Position numbers and translations under genes: made by a program
Shown here: positions 32,407 to 42,115 of the stretch, one piece after another
Layout of the letters: every line of letters begins with the position of its first letter
Position numbering within the stretch: position 1 is the stretch's first letter
Notes under the pieces: model-generated
What the model saw: the letters and a program-made list of their open reading frames with translations, nothing else
The model's database searches: none
Told to the model about the DNA's origin: nothing
Source: Tenrec ecaudatus
Lineage: Eukaryota; Chordata; Mammalia; Afrosoricida; Tenrecidae
NCBI RefSeq assembly: GCF_050624435.1
Contig: NC_134537.1
Coordinates: 9,916,584 to 9,980,583 of the forward strand
Reading direction: 5' to 3'
DNA length: 64,000 bases

Positions 32407-32943
32407 TGTGGTAGTTACCGTATATACTCGTGTATAAGCCAAGTTTTTTCAGCATATTTTTAATGCTATATTTGTGGTAAAATTAGGTGGCTCAGCTGAT
32501 ATTCGGGTCGGCTTATACGTAAGTATATACGGTACATAAATTCAGGCCAACTTGAAGATATAGAAAAGTGGAGGGGTGGTATTCAACCAGTCAAGCAGGT
32601 CACAGCCTGATAGTGACTCTCTGTGGGCATGGCCTTCTCATAAGGAGGGTCCTGGGAACCTCTTCTCTCTCTCTGCCTTCCCCTTGCTGCTGGTGGACCT
32701 TAGTTGCTGCCACTATTGTTGGATCCACATGCTTTGCACCTACTGGCCTGTGATATTCCTGAATTCTGCATCATTTCATGTGACTGTGTGAGTCTGAAGA
32801 GGGACTTATGGATTATCATCATCAGACTCATGGACTGGAGTTGGACTGAGCTGGGCTTTTTCTCAATATATAATTACTTCATGATATAGAGTTTTTTCTT
32901 ACACATAGATAACTCTCTCTGAATTTGCTTCTTTAAGAGCACA
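32407..32943 (+). mobile_element. solo LTR, TGTG...CACA family (copy 6), split by a MITE
   Basis: Starts TGTGGTAGTTA at 32407 and ends GAGCACA at 32943. Perfect 5-bp duplication CTCAT at 32402-32406 and 32944-32948. After removal of the 115-bp insert the LTR start reads 'tagtta/cataaattc', as in other copies. More diverged than the others in the middle. Confidence 0.88.
32418..32532. mobile_element. TA-flanked MITE with about 25-bp terminal inverted repeats
   Basis: Ends CCGTATATACTCGTGTATAA and its near reverse complement TTATACGTAAGTATATACGG (3 differences over about 23 bases). The host LTR reads TA (32416-32417) and TA (32533-32534) on both sides, while other LTR copies have one TA, so TA is the target duplication. 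This fits the Tc1/mariner superfamily. No coding capacity. Confidence 0.85.
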
Positions 32944-33647
32944 CTCATGTTCTCTTTTCCTTCATGCCTTGTAGATTCTCTGTGAGTAAGAGGGCCCTTA
33001 CCTTGGGAACTTACATTGAAGTCTGCAAGTCATGTTGAATGCAGCCCTGTCTGTTCTCCACCTAAACTTATGGTGAAACTCCACCAGGCTCTTCCATCTT
33101 CAATAGACTTGTGATTCAGGTCCAGGCCATGCACTCTCTGTGTCTTGGCATCATGCACAGCTACCCCACATCACAGCCTCTTTCTCTGAGCTCCCAGCTC
33201 TCCTTCTTCATCATTCCTTCTGGAACTTGCCATCACGCCACCATGCCCCCCTCACTCCCCTACTGCACTTTGTCTTATACATGGAAACATGCCACCATGA
33301 CAGGGAGGGCCCTGCAACCTCACGTGTGCCTCAGAACCAACGGCAGCCTTTGTACACCAGCACTGTCCCCTGAAGTCTTCTCTGAACTCCCCAGTCGCTG
33401 AGCTTCCTTAGGAAAGTACGTCTGTTGGGTACAGTATGATCGTTTAAAGAACTGTCGGTGCGACATCAAACAGACAGTGGCAATGTGGAAGATGGGATGG
33501 GAAGCATAGGGAACCGTGACTATTAGAAAATGTGGTGGCATAATTTGGATGTTTAAGGATAAGAAGGCTATTAACAAGGGTACTGCAGTGTGAAGGAACC
33601 CATGTCACTGAATGGCCCTGATGCTGGTAGAAATGGATGAAATGGGG
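32944..33647. other. unassigned stretch
   Basis: No repeat recognised; frames of about 96 codons at 33111-33401 are Ser/Pro/His-rich and domain-free. Confidence 0.4.
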
Positions 33648-33815
33648 TATCTTTAGTTGGGCTGCTAACTGCAAGGTCAGCAGTTTGACACCACCAGCTT
33701 CTCTGTGGGGAAAAGACTGGCCTTTCTTCCCTGGTAAAGAGTTACAGTCCTAGAAATCCACTGGGGCAGTTCTACCCTGTCCTATAGGGTCCTGTGAGTT
33801 GGTAGTGAGGGAGTT
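33648..33815 (+). repeat. AfroSINE, head truncated
   Basis: Starts 'gttgggctgctaactgcaagg', then 'ggtcagcagtttgacaccacc', 'gagttacagtcctagaaatcc', 'cctgtcctatagggtcctgtg'. Confidence 0.85.
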
Positions 33816-34242
33816 AGAGGCTTAGGGAGGGTAACGTGTACCCAGGGCCAATCTCTCAATTGTATCCTCCCTCAATTTCCAGCTGAGGTGACGTCACCCT
33901 GCTCGTGTCCGGCTGCCTCAATCTGGATCCTTTCATATTTGTGATATTTAAGAATGGCATTCCCCCCCCACACCCCTTGACTTGAACCCAGGGGCAACTG
34001 TCTCCTTCTGCCCCCACCACCCTCCCGCCCATGTCTATTGTGCTTGAGGAAGGGCACTGGGCCATATGGAGTTATTTGGAACTGCTCAGTAGCTTCGTCT
34101 CCAGGTTAGACCCAGGGCACATACCATACTTGCAAGACCTTAGGTAAACTGATAGCCAAACAAAACACGCCACCACTTATTGCCAGTAAGTTAATCAATT
34201 CCTTCCCAGAGGTTTCATAGACGGGCTTTCAGAGGCTTTGCA
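33816..34242. other. unassigned stretch
   Basis: A C-run at 33962-33972. Nothing assignable. Confidence 0.4.
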
Positions 34243-34340
34243 CATCTTTATGGGAGCAGACAGGCTCATCTTTCATCCTCTTGAGAGGCTGGTGAGTTTG
34301 CATCACCCACCAACCTTGTGGTTAGCGGTTCAATGCTTGT
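34243..34340 (-). repeat. AfroSINE fragment, antisense
   Basis: 'tttatgggagcagacaggc', 'catctttcatcctcttgag', 'accaaccttgtggttagcgg'. Only the central to head half is kept. Confidence 0.6.
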
Positions 34341-34534
34341 TAAGGACCTTAGCCAGGCTAAGACGTTGGCCCTGGGATTGTGATGGTGCACCTTTTAGTG
34401 TGCTAAAGGGAGGCTGCTGTTGTTATTGGGGGCTGTCAAATCAATTTCACCTTACAGTGACCCGTGTGACAGAGTACAACATCCCTCAGAATGCGTAACC
34501 TTGATGCCACTAGGGCTCCTTATGCACTCAATTT

Positions 34535-34655
34535 TCCTTTGCTGTTGAACGGATTCTGACTCACCGTGACCCTGTAGGAAAGAGTAGAACTCCCAGTGGG
34601 CTTTCCAGGTCGTAATCTTTGTGGAAGCAGACTGCCACATCGTTCTTCCCCGGGT
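34535..34655 (-). repeat. AfroSINE, antisense, 5' half missing
   Basis: 'gattctgactcaccgtgaccc', 'gtaggaaagagtagaac', 'gtgggctttccaggtcg'. It stops where a sense copy begins. Confidence 0.7.
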
Positions 34656-34667
34656 GGAGTGGCAAGG

Positions 34668-34870
34668 AGCTCGGGTGGTGTCGCGGTTATGCGTCGGACT
34701 GCTCATTGCAACGTCATCAGTTCAAAATCACCAACCACTCCAGGGGAGAAAGACGAGGCTTCCTGCTCCCATAAAGAGTTTCAGTCTCAGAAACCCACAG
34801 GGTCAGTCCTACCTGTCCTATAGGGTTGCCATGGGTCAGCATCGACTTGGTGACCATGAGTTTGGCCTCA
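34668..34870 (+). repeat. AfroSINE, sense, in alternating cluster
   Basis: 'agctcgggtggtgtcgcgg', 'cgttatgcgtcggactgctc' is the tRNA-like head. Centre 'ggagaaagacgaggcttcc', then 'cagtctcagaaacccacagg', tail 'cctatagggttgccatggg'. Several CpG remain in the head. Confidence 0.9.
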
Positions 34871-34879
34871 AGGACAAGC

Positions 34880-35105
34880 CAAACCAAATTCACTGTCATT
34901 GAATCAATGCCACCTCATAGTGACCCTATAGAACAGAGTAGAACTGCCCTGTGGGCTTTCAAGACTGTAAATTTTGTAGGGAGTAGGAAACCTCATCTTT
35001 CTCCCACAGAGCCTCATCTGCCTCCCACAGAGCAGCTAGTGGATTCAAACAGCTGATCTGTGATTAGCAGCCCAAAGCATAACCACTACGCCACCAAGGC
35101 TCCTG
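34880..35105 (-). repeat. AfroSINE, antisense, in alternating cluster
   Basis: 'aaaccaaattcactgtc', 'gaccctatagaacagagtag', 'gtgggctttcaagactg', 'catctttctcccacagagcc', 'ttagcagcccaaagc', 'cgccaccaaggctcc'. The 'tctcccacagagc' segment is duplicated ('catctgcctcccacagagc'), adding about 20 bases. Confidence 0.9.
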
Positions 35106-36276
35106 TTTCATAATCAGTATCTAGTAGTTATTACTGTCCTTGAGGCCCTTGTGGGTAAGGCCTGGGGACAGTTATGGGACCTGAGAGAGCTCCTGCCTCC
35201 AACTTGTTTCCCAAGTTGTTCTGGTTGCACCCCAGGAGTACTGGGAGCCTGCCTCCTCCCAAGAGCTCTGTCCTCAGCTAAGTTCTGTGGAGCAAGCCCA
35301 GCCTTCACTCAGAGCTCTGGTTCCTTTTAAATGGAGTCTTCATCTTCCCGGGTCCCAGATGTCATTTTTATTGGTGCCTAAACACAAAAATAACAGTGAT
35401 TTCCTAAAAGATAATAGCCTCCACCCAGCCAGCCCATGCTTTTCCTCTGGACGTGCTGCAAAAAGCTATTCACACCATGTCCAGATCGCTAAAGCTCAGC
35501 CCTGCCACTCGCCTGTCAGTGTCGGTGTGCGGGCAGCAGCCCAGGTGAGAAGGGTCCAGCCTGGGCCCAGCATATTTCTCCAAGCCCCACTCTTGCCCTA
35601 CCCTTCACATGGCTTAGAGACAATGGTCGAGGGGCAGAAAGGAGGACAAGAAGGCAAGGCCCTTCCAGCTTACAGGTGAAAGCAGCAATTTGGCCCAATA
35701 AGTAACACAGGTGGCTTCCTGCTGCATGAACCGTCCACGGTGCTGATTAGATGTAACGTCACCCAGAATCCTTCTCAGATGGCTGCACCAGTGCCGCGTG
35801 GGGGGAAGATTTACAAGTGCAATTCACAGCGACGCTGTACTGGGGAGTTATGGTGTCTGCACAGAGCAGCCGGGAAGGCCAGCAAAGTCTCGTGCAATTT
35901 AACACACTCCATAGATCTTGTTAGACACCTTCTCGATGCATCCGCGTGGCTGCATCTATTCCATCCGAGCCAGGGGGTGGGCGTGACTGGAGTTAGGCAG
36001 TTGGCATATTACGGGGTGGTCTCACTCAGAGAACCCCTCGTTCCAGGAGAGGTGATAGGAAGTACTCCTGGGCAAAACTCAGTCTCAGTCCAAGGGAATT
36101 GGTCTCCCCAAGGCTGCCGGTGTGTGTTTTCAGAGTTTTTAATGATGTAGGTAGTGCCTCACTGCACTCTCCTTGTAAAATAAAAATGAAAGCAATACAG
36201 ATAATTCAAAGTCCTGTTCAGGCATCACCCCTTACCCTTGCCTTCACCCCAAGAAATAAGCACTGCCCCCAGTTGA
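35106..36276. other. unassigned stretch
   Basis: No repeat recognised. Overlapping frames of up to 136 codons lack domains. 35940-36050 has some CpG. Confidence 0.4.
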
Positions 36277-36410
36277 GGGTCCTGGTGACACAATGGTTAA
36301 GACGTTAACAAAAAGGTTGGTAGCTTGGACCTCGCCCATGGCTCCAAGAGAGAAATCCCTGGTGTTCTACCTCTCAAGGGGCAGTTAGTGACCACCGGGG
36401 AAGTTCTACC
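36277..36410 (+). repeat. AfroSINE fragment
   Basis: Head 'gagggtcctggtgacac', then 'aatggttaagacgttaac' and 'aaaaaggttggtagcttgg'; the tail half is lost or unrecognisable. Confidence 0.55.
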
Positions 36411-36659
36411 GCATCACACAGGCTCGCTGGGGGTGGAAAAGCAACTGGCCACCACCCAACAAGAGCCACTACCCTGTGGGTCAGATTTTTTTATACAGCT
36501 TTCCAACATCTCTATCTTCCCATATAGAGGAACCCATAGAAAAACACCTTTTTTCTTGACATGTGTGTATAATATAATGTTCTTCCTTCCTTTCTCCCTC
36601 TTCTGTCTTAGTTCTTTGTTCTTCTTACCGCTTTACTTAGAACCTTGGTGTGTGTGGGG

Positions 36660-36850
36660 GGGGGGCACAAATGGTCAAGCACTTGACTACCAGCTAAAAG
36701 GGTAGAGATTCGAACATCCAAAGAGGTGTTGGAAGAAAGGTCTGGTGACCTGCGACCTCAAGGTCACAGCCACGGACACCCTATGGGGCAGCTCTACTCT
36801 GGCACACATGGGCTTGCCACGAGTCGGAACCAACGAGGTGGGTTTGAACA
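36660..36850 (+). repeat. AfroSINE, second-type middle
   Basis: 'ggtcaagcacttgactacc', 'gtagagattcgaacatcc', 'gaggtgttggaagaaaggtc', 'tggggcagctctactctgg', 'tgccacgagtcggaacc'. It follows a G11 run at 36655. Confidence 0.8.
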
Positions 36851-37480
36851 ACCATGCCTGTCCCTGTTTACTTAGTTATGTAAACAACATAATGTATTGT
36901 GTATGCTTTCTCCTTCATCAATGGGTGTCTGCCACTTTGGGGTCCCTGGGAAGCAGGCACTGGGAAGAGTTAGGGGTATAAGAAGTTTACTGGGCATCTG
37001 CACCTATGAAAGGTGAAAGGGGAAGGAGGGAGGAGGGTTGGACGTGAACCATTCTCTGACAGGAATGCAGATCTGATACCTGGGACATACAGGAGGTAGG
37101 AGGAAGAAGGGAACAGGGTGCAGAATTGGGCCAGGGCGGCACAGCAAGATGCAATATGACAAAGTTTCAGGCAGCCCAGTAGAGAATATGGGAGTAAAGA
37201 CTACCCTTTAGAAGAATCCCAGACACACCCAGGTCCTACTGCCCCAGCCATGCTCTGGTTGTGGTTAAATAGTCCCAGGAAGAGTATGGCTTCACTCAGA
37301 TGCTGCAGGGTCCCAAAGCTCTGCAGCTGCAAGCTGTCTCCCACTCACTGAGCTCCTGGCATTTCTAACTCACTGCGCTCCTTGTCACCACAGCTGAACA
37401 AGTTCTATCTTGAAGGGAGATCCGCGTGGCAGAGTGCCGTGATGGCCTCGTGGTTCTTCAGAGCTCTTCATGGGATTAGG
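36851..37480. other. unassigned, possibly an old LTR
   Basis: 'ccctgggaagcaggcactggg' followed by 'ataagaagtttactgggc' recalls an ancient LTR seen antisense. Ends not found. Confidence 0.25.
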
Positions 37481-39912
37481 AGGTTGTTAGGTTCCAACTT
37501 AGGGAGACCATCTGTTCAGCAGAATGAAGCACCACTCCACCCTGCACCGTCCTCACTGTCCTTGCTCCATTTGAGGCCAGTGTGGCAGCCACTGTCAATC
37601 CACCGCACGGCTGGCCCTCTACTAAGCAGGAGGGCCTTCTTGGGGAGCTGGTCTGCCCAGATAGCAGGTCTGCAGCGCATGAGGCAAAGTCTTGTCATCC
37701 TTGCTTCCAAGGAGCATTTTGGGTGTACTTCTTACAAGAGAGATTTGTTTGTTCTTCTAGTAGTCCGTGGCAGCCTTTTTCTTTGCCAACACCATCATTC
37801 AGAGGTATCAACTCTTCTTTGGTCTTCCTTATTCATTGTGTGGCTCTTGCATTCACATGCATCAATTGGAAACACCAGGGCTGGGAACAGGCCCACCTCA
37901 GTCCTCAAAGTGACATCTTGCATTTCAACACTCGAAAGAGTTCTTTTGCAGCAGATTTGCCCCATGCAACACACACCATTTGATTACTGACTGCTGCTTC
38001 CATGAGTGTTGATTGTGGATGTCCAGGGAAAATGAAAGACTTGGCAACTTCAGTCTTGTCTGTTCATCGTGATGTTGTTTATTGGTTGAGTTCTGAGGTT
38101 CTTTGTTTTCTTGGTGTTGAAATGTAATGCATGCTGAAGACTATCGCCTTTAATCTTCATCCTTAAGTGCTTCACATCTTTCTTTCTTTCTGAAAGCAAG
38201 AGTGGGTCCTCTGTTTAGCATAAGTTGTATATAAGTCTTACTCCAATTCCGATTGCCAAGTTCAGTTTCTTAAATTTTTACTAAGCATACAAATTGAATA
38301 ATTATAATGAAAGAATACAACCTGATGTATACATTTCCTGATTTTTAACCATACATTACTATATCCTTGTTCTAGGAGCCCTGGTAGCATAGTGGTTACG
38401 AATTGGGCTGCTAACTCTAAGGTCAGTAATTCAAAACCACCAGCTGCTCCTTGGAAGAAAGATGAGGCTTTCTATTCCTATAAACAGTTATAGTCTTGGA
38501 GATGTACAGGGGCAATTCTGCCCTGTCCTATAGGGTCTCTATGAGTCAGAATTTACTTGATCCAGTGAGAGAGATATCCTTGCTCTGCTCCAAGGAATGT
38601 CTCTTGGTATAGGTTCTACATGAGCATAATGACTTGTTCTAGAATTCCCATTCATCATAAAGCTGTTCATAAGTTGTTATGATACACACTATCAGATAGT
38701 GCCTTTGGCTAGTAAATAGCACACAGGTAAACCACCTTCGGGTATTCTCTGCTTTCATACAAGAGCCTTCTGATGTCATTAGTGATATCCTTTGTTCCAT
38801 GACCTCTTCTGAACCCGGCTGGAATTTCTGTCAGTCTGTGTTGATGTCCTGCTGCAACTGGTTTTGAATTGTCTTCAGCATAATTGTACTGCTATTAAGG
38901 ACATTGCTCAATCATTTTCTGCATTCTGTTGGGCCACTTTTCTTTGAAATGGGCACACATATGGATCTATTCTGGTCCTTTGGGCAGGTCGCTGTTTTCC
39001 TAATTTCTTGACATAGATGAGGGAGTGCTTCCAGGGTTGCACTGGTTTGTTGATAGATCTCAATTGGCCTTCGATCAATCCCTAGACATTTGTTTGTCAC
39101 CAGTACCTACATACACCTACTACTTCTCCTTTCAATGCCAGCCCTTTGTAATGATCTGCTACCTCTTGAAGCAACTGAGCATCAATCAATTCTGTTTAGT
39201 ACATCTACTCTGTGAATTCCTTCTATCTTCCCCTGTGTCATTCCATTTCTTGTTCATGGATTCCTTCCATATGACCTGAATTTTTTTTCTTCAGTCATTT
39301 CAGCTTGAGAAATGTCAAGTATGCCTTCTCGTTCAGAGTTTTCTAACACCGGGTCTCTGCACGTTCATTATAATACTGAGCTTTCTGGGGCTGTCTTTTG
39401 AAATCTGTTCAGCTCTCTTACTTCATCACTTTGTTCATTCATTTTAAGTACATTCAAGAGCAAACTTCGGCATTTGTTTCTCTTCTGGCATCCATTTTGG
39501 CCTTCTCTTTTTTTCTTGTACTTTTATTTTTGATGATGTTTTTGGCTTCTTCGTGTATAATGCCCTTGATAACATCCAGAACTCTTCTGGTCTATGTTCA
39601 TTCGTGCTCCATGCATCATATCAATCATCCAGATGGTCTCTAAATTCAGGTGGTCATGTTTTGTCCCTTTTGAACTTGTTCTAATTTTCTTCAACTTCAA
39701 CTTGAACTTGCACCTGAGCAATTGATGGTCTGTTCCGCTGTATGCCCCTGACCTTGTTCAGAATTCACATAGTCTCTTTCCCTGCATGTAACTGATTTGA
39801 TGACTGTACTCTATCTGGTGAGGCTCACATGGGGGACATTCCTGGTATTTGAATCCGGAGGCATAGCTTCAAACATAACGGCAACCTGCAAGCTATCATA
39901 GTAAAACAAATG
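37481..39912 (-). mobile_element. RTE (BovB-like) LINE, decayed, endonuclease mostly deleted
   Basis: Minus-strand element. 5' UTR words lie at the right (39835-39912). The endonuclease C-terminus joins it after a deletion near 39830. Reverse transcriptase core follows: PAGFRRGHGTKDITNDIRR is legible at about 38765-38825 and matches the RTE motif. The C-terminal zone is legible at 37516-37710 ('KPKCSLEAR'-like, 'RWIDS'). The 3' UTR ends at 37481 with a 'cctaacaacc' tail. The YxDD position is eroded and many stops occur. Shared 3' end with the AfroSINE tail. A SINE splits it at 38374. Confidence 0.85.
38374..38573 (+). repeat. AfroSINE inside the RTE LINE, with target duplication
   Basis: Full-length: 'aggagccctggtagcatag', 'gggctgctaactctaagg', 'gaaagatgaggctttc', 'cctatagggtctctatgag'. 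13-bp direct repeats atatccttgttct (38361-38373) and atatccttgctct (38574-38586) flank it with one mismatch. After removal the LINE sequence is continuous. Confidence 0.95.
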
Positions 39913-39954
39913 GACAGGCAGTGCCGATCTATCCTTGTGATCATAGATATAATG

Positions 39955-40036
39955 AAAACATAATGAAAATTTTTACAAACTTTTTGAAACCCCTTCATAT
40001 AAATCCCAATTTTTCATGAGCTTTTTAAAGCTCCCG
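39955..40036. mobile_element. two mariner-MITE-like ends in tandem
   Basis: 'acaaactttttgaaacccctt' at 39975 and 'catgagctttttaaagctccc' at 40016 each look like a right end of the 'aggggcttcaaaaagtttgt' MITE. Both point the same way; no matching left ends. Low confidence. Confidence 0.35.
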
Positions 40037-41032
40037 TGTGTGCGTGTGCGAGTGTGGGCACACATACACTTGTCTATTTGGAGAATGTTCTACCCTTCAC
40101 ATCATGGGTGGATGCAAGGCGATGTAGCCATTCCCCTCCCGAGGGACACTGAGCTTGTTCCTCATTTGGCTGTTATTAAAACGTAGCAATCATCACCCTA
40201 ATATAGGGCTCTGTTTGTTTTCCTTTCATCATTGACGTTAATGAAATCTTTTGTTGGGTAAATATGAAGAAGAGGATTTTCTGCATCTAAGAATACTAGT
40301 TATGAACTTACAGCTTCTGGCAAATTGCCCACAGAAGTGGCCACATAAGGCTGAGTGTTGTACTGACCATCAGTTTCCGTAAGTCTTCCCAAACCGCACA
40401 AGGACAGCTAACATTTAATGGGGTTATGGATAAGACCCAAAGACCACCAGAGCCGTGCTCTGGGAGACCTCATGACTTGATCTCCCCTTCCTCTACTGCC
40501 AACCATCTTCTGGGAAAGGGCCCAAATCTCAACTCCCTACAGAGGTCAGGCAGGTGGTACCAATGACTGAAGTGGGCCCAGGAGGAACGTGGCTGGGGAG
40601 ACCTGGGCAACACCTGTTCCATCTAAAGGGGACAAGGTACTACTGAACAATCACCCATTGTTACCATCAGGACCTTAACTCTAGGTTGTCAAGTTTGATT
40701 TTCAGGAAGAACTGGAAGTTGGGAATTTTATGTGGAACCTCTCAATTTTATGATGCTGGCAACCAGTCAAGGGGACCTGGCTAGCCAGTTTGTGCTTTTG
40801 CTGTAGGGTGTTTGGGTACAGCCTGTCTCTGACTTGTCGTCACCTGAAATCTGGCGAGGCCATCTTTCTCTCTAGAGTACATGGTCCCTTCACCACTTGG
40901 TAATTTTTCAGGAGCAATTATGGAATATTTTGGGGTTTCAGGGCCACTTCCTTCTTGGAGTTACCTGGTCCTGATTTCTCCTGGAGCCTTCTTTGACTTC
41001 TCTTAATGATGACCCCTCTTCCTTCTTTTCTA
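40037..41032. other. unassigned; GT-rich start
   Basis: A short 'gtgtgtgcgtgtgcgagtgtg' lies at 40034. 40075-40250 is faintly L1-like ('ccattcccctcccgagg', 'ggctgttattaaaacg'). The remainder is unassigned. Confidence 0.35.
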
Positions 41033-41210
41033 AGAAGTCCCTATGACCCCGTTGAGTAAGCATTGGAATGCTAATGGAAAGGTCAGTGGTTCAAACCCAC
41101 CAGGAGATGGATAAAGCTGTCTGCTCTCATGCAGATGTATAGCTTCTGAAACCTCATAGGGTCACTATGACTCGGAATAGATTTGATGCCAATGGGTTGG
41201 GTTTGGAGTT
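41033..41210 (+). repeat. AfroSINE, sense, worn
   Basis: 'aagtccctatgaccccgttg', 'aaaggtcagtggttcaaaccc', 'agatggataaagctgtctgc', 'tcatagggtcactatgactcgg'. Confidence 0.8.
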
Positions 41211-41984
41211 TCATCTCTCTTCTTTTGGCAGGTGATCACGTGGGCTTCCTGGCATATGACATTTGTTGAATGGTTGCGAAACTTGGAATCCAGGAACTTT
41301 TTCTCCCCAGAAATTCTTTCTGTTTGTGCCTCTCTCCTCCTGGAATGAAATTAAAGCTCTTTTTCAGCAGCCTGGTCAACCAGATGGAGCGCAAGGCTTC
41401 TATGAGGCCACAAAGCTCCCTTTGCTACTTCGTTTTGTATTGGAAGGGGTTGCATTTTTCATTTCGAAGGACTTTGTTTACCAGCTGCCAAAGCTTCCTT
41501 CTTTCTGGCTCTGTCCCTTGCCTGTATCTGGGCAGCGCATCGCTGTTACACTTGGGACAATGTAAATTACTGATTCCTCAGCTCCCTCACAGCATTCTGT
41601 GAGAGTGGAGCCAGAGTTCTTGAGCGCTCAGGGTCTCCAGCTTCATGGGGCCTATGGTGGTGGTGGTCGTGGTAGGGTGGGATTTTGGGGCCACAATGGT
41701 TGTTGTCCTAGTGTAGACTGTATGCCCTTTCCCAAGAGCCCCTCCACTTGCTTTTCCCTCTGGCCACCCTGCACATGTAAAGGATGAAGAACACACCCGC
41801 ACCAACGTCCAAACGGCTTTCGTAGGGATGCCTGCCGCTGAATGGCGCCGTAGATGGTGTTAGTTGCTGGTGGGCAGAATCCAGTGTTTGGGGCTGTAAC
41901 CTTCACAGAAGCAGATTGCCGGGCCTACCTACTGTGAAGTCACTAAGTTAGGCTCAACCTTCCAATCTCTTCGTTAGCAGTCTT
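41211..41984. other. unassigned stretch
   Basis: Two overlapping sense frames (41263-41565 and 41270-41602, 100 and 110 codons) in different phases. Neither has a domain or splice-like context. A (TGG)n patch sits at 41654-41675. Confidence 0.4.
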
Positions 41985-42115
41985 AACTTATCAATGGACC
42001 AGCAGATGGATGGATGTCTACTACTGAAAGACCAGCCATTGACAACCCTAGGGAGCTAGGGCTACTCTGCCCTGCATGGGGTTGCCAGGAGTCAAAGCCG
42101 ACTCAGTGGCAGCAG
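41985..42115 (+). repeat. AfroSINE tail half
   Basis: 'agggagctagggctactctg', 'catggggttgccaggagtc', 'agccgactcagtggcagc'. The upstream part is worn. Confidence 0.65.

Noticed and set aside
34668..34760. tRNA gene
   Set aside because: The tRNA-like head belongs to a SINE; no cloverleaf with intact anticodon arm could be drawn.
37382..37990. 202-codon sense frame
   Set aside because: It lies antisense to the C-terminal coding end of the RTE LINE; the meaningful reading is on the minus strand.
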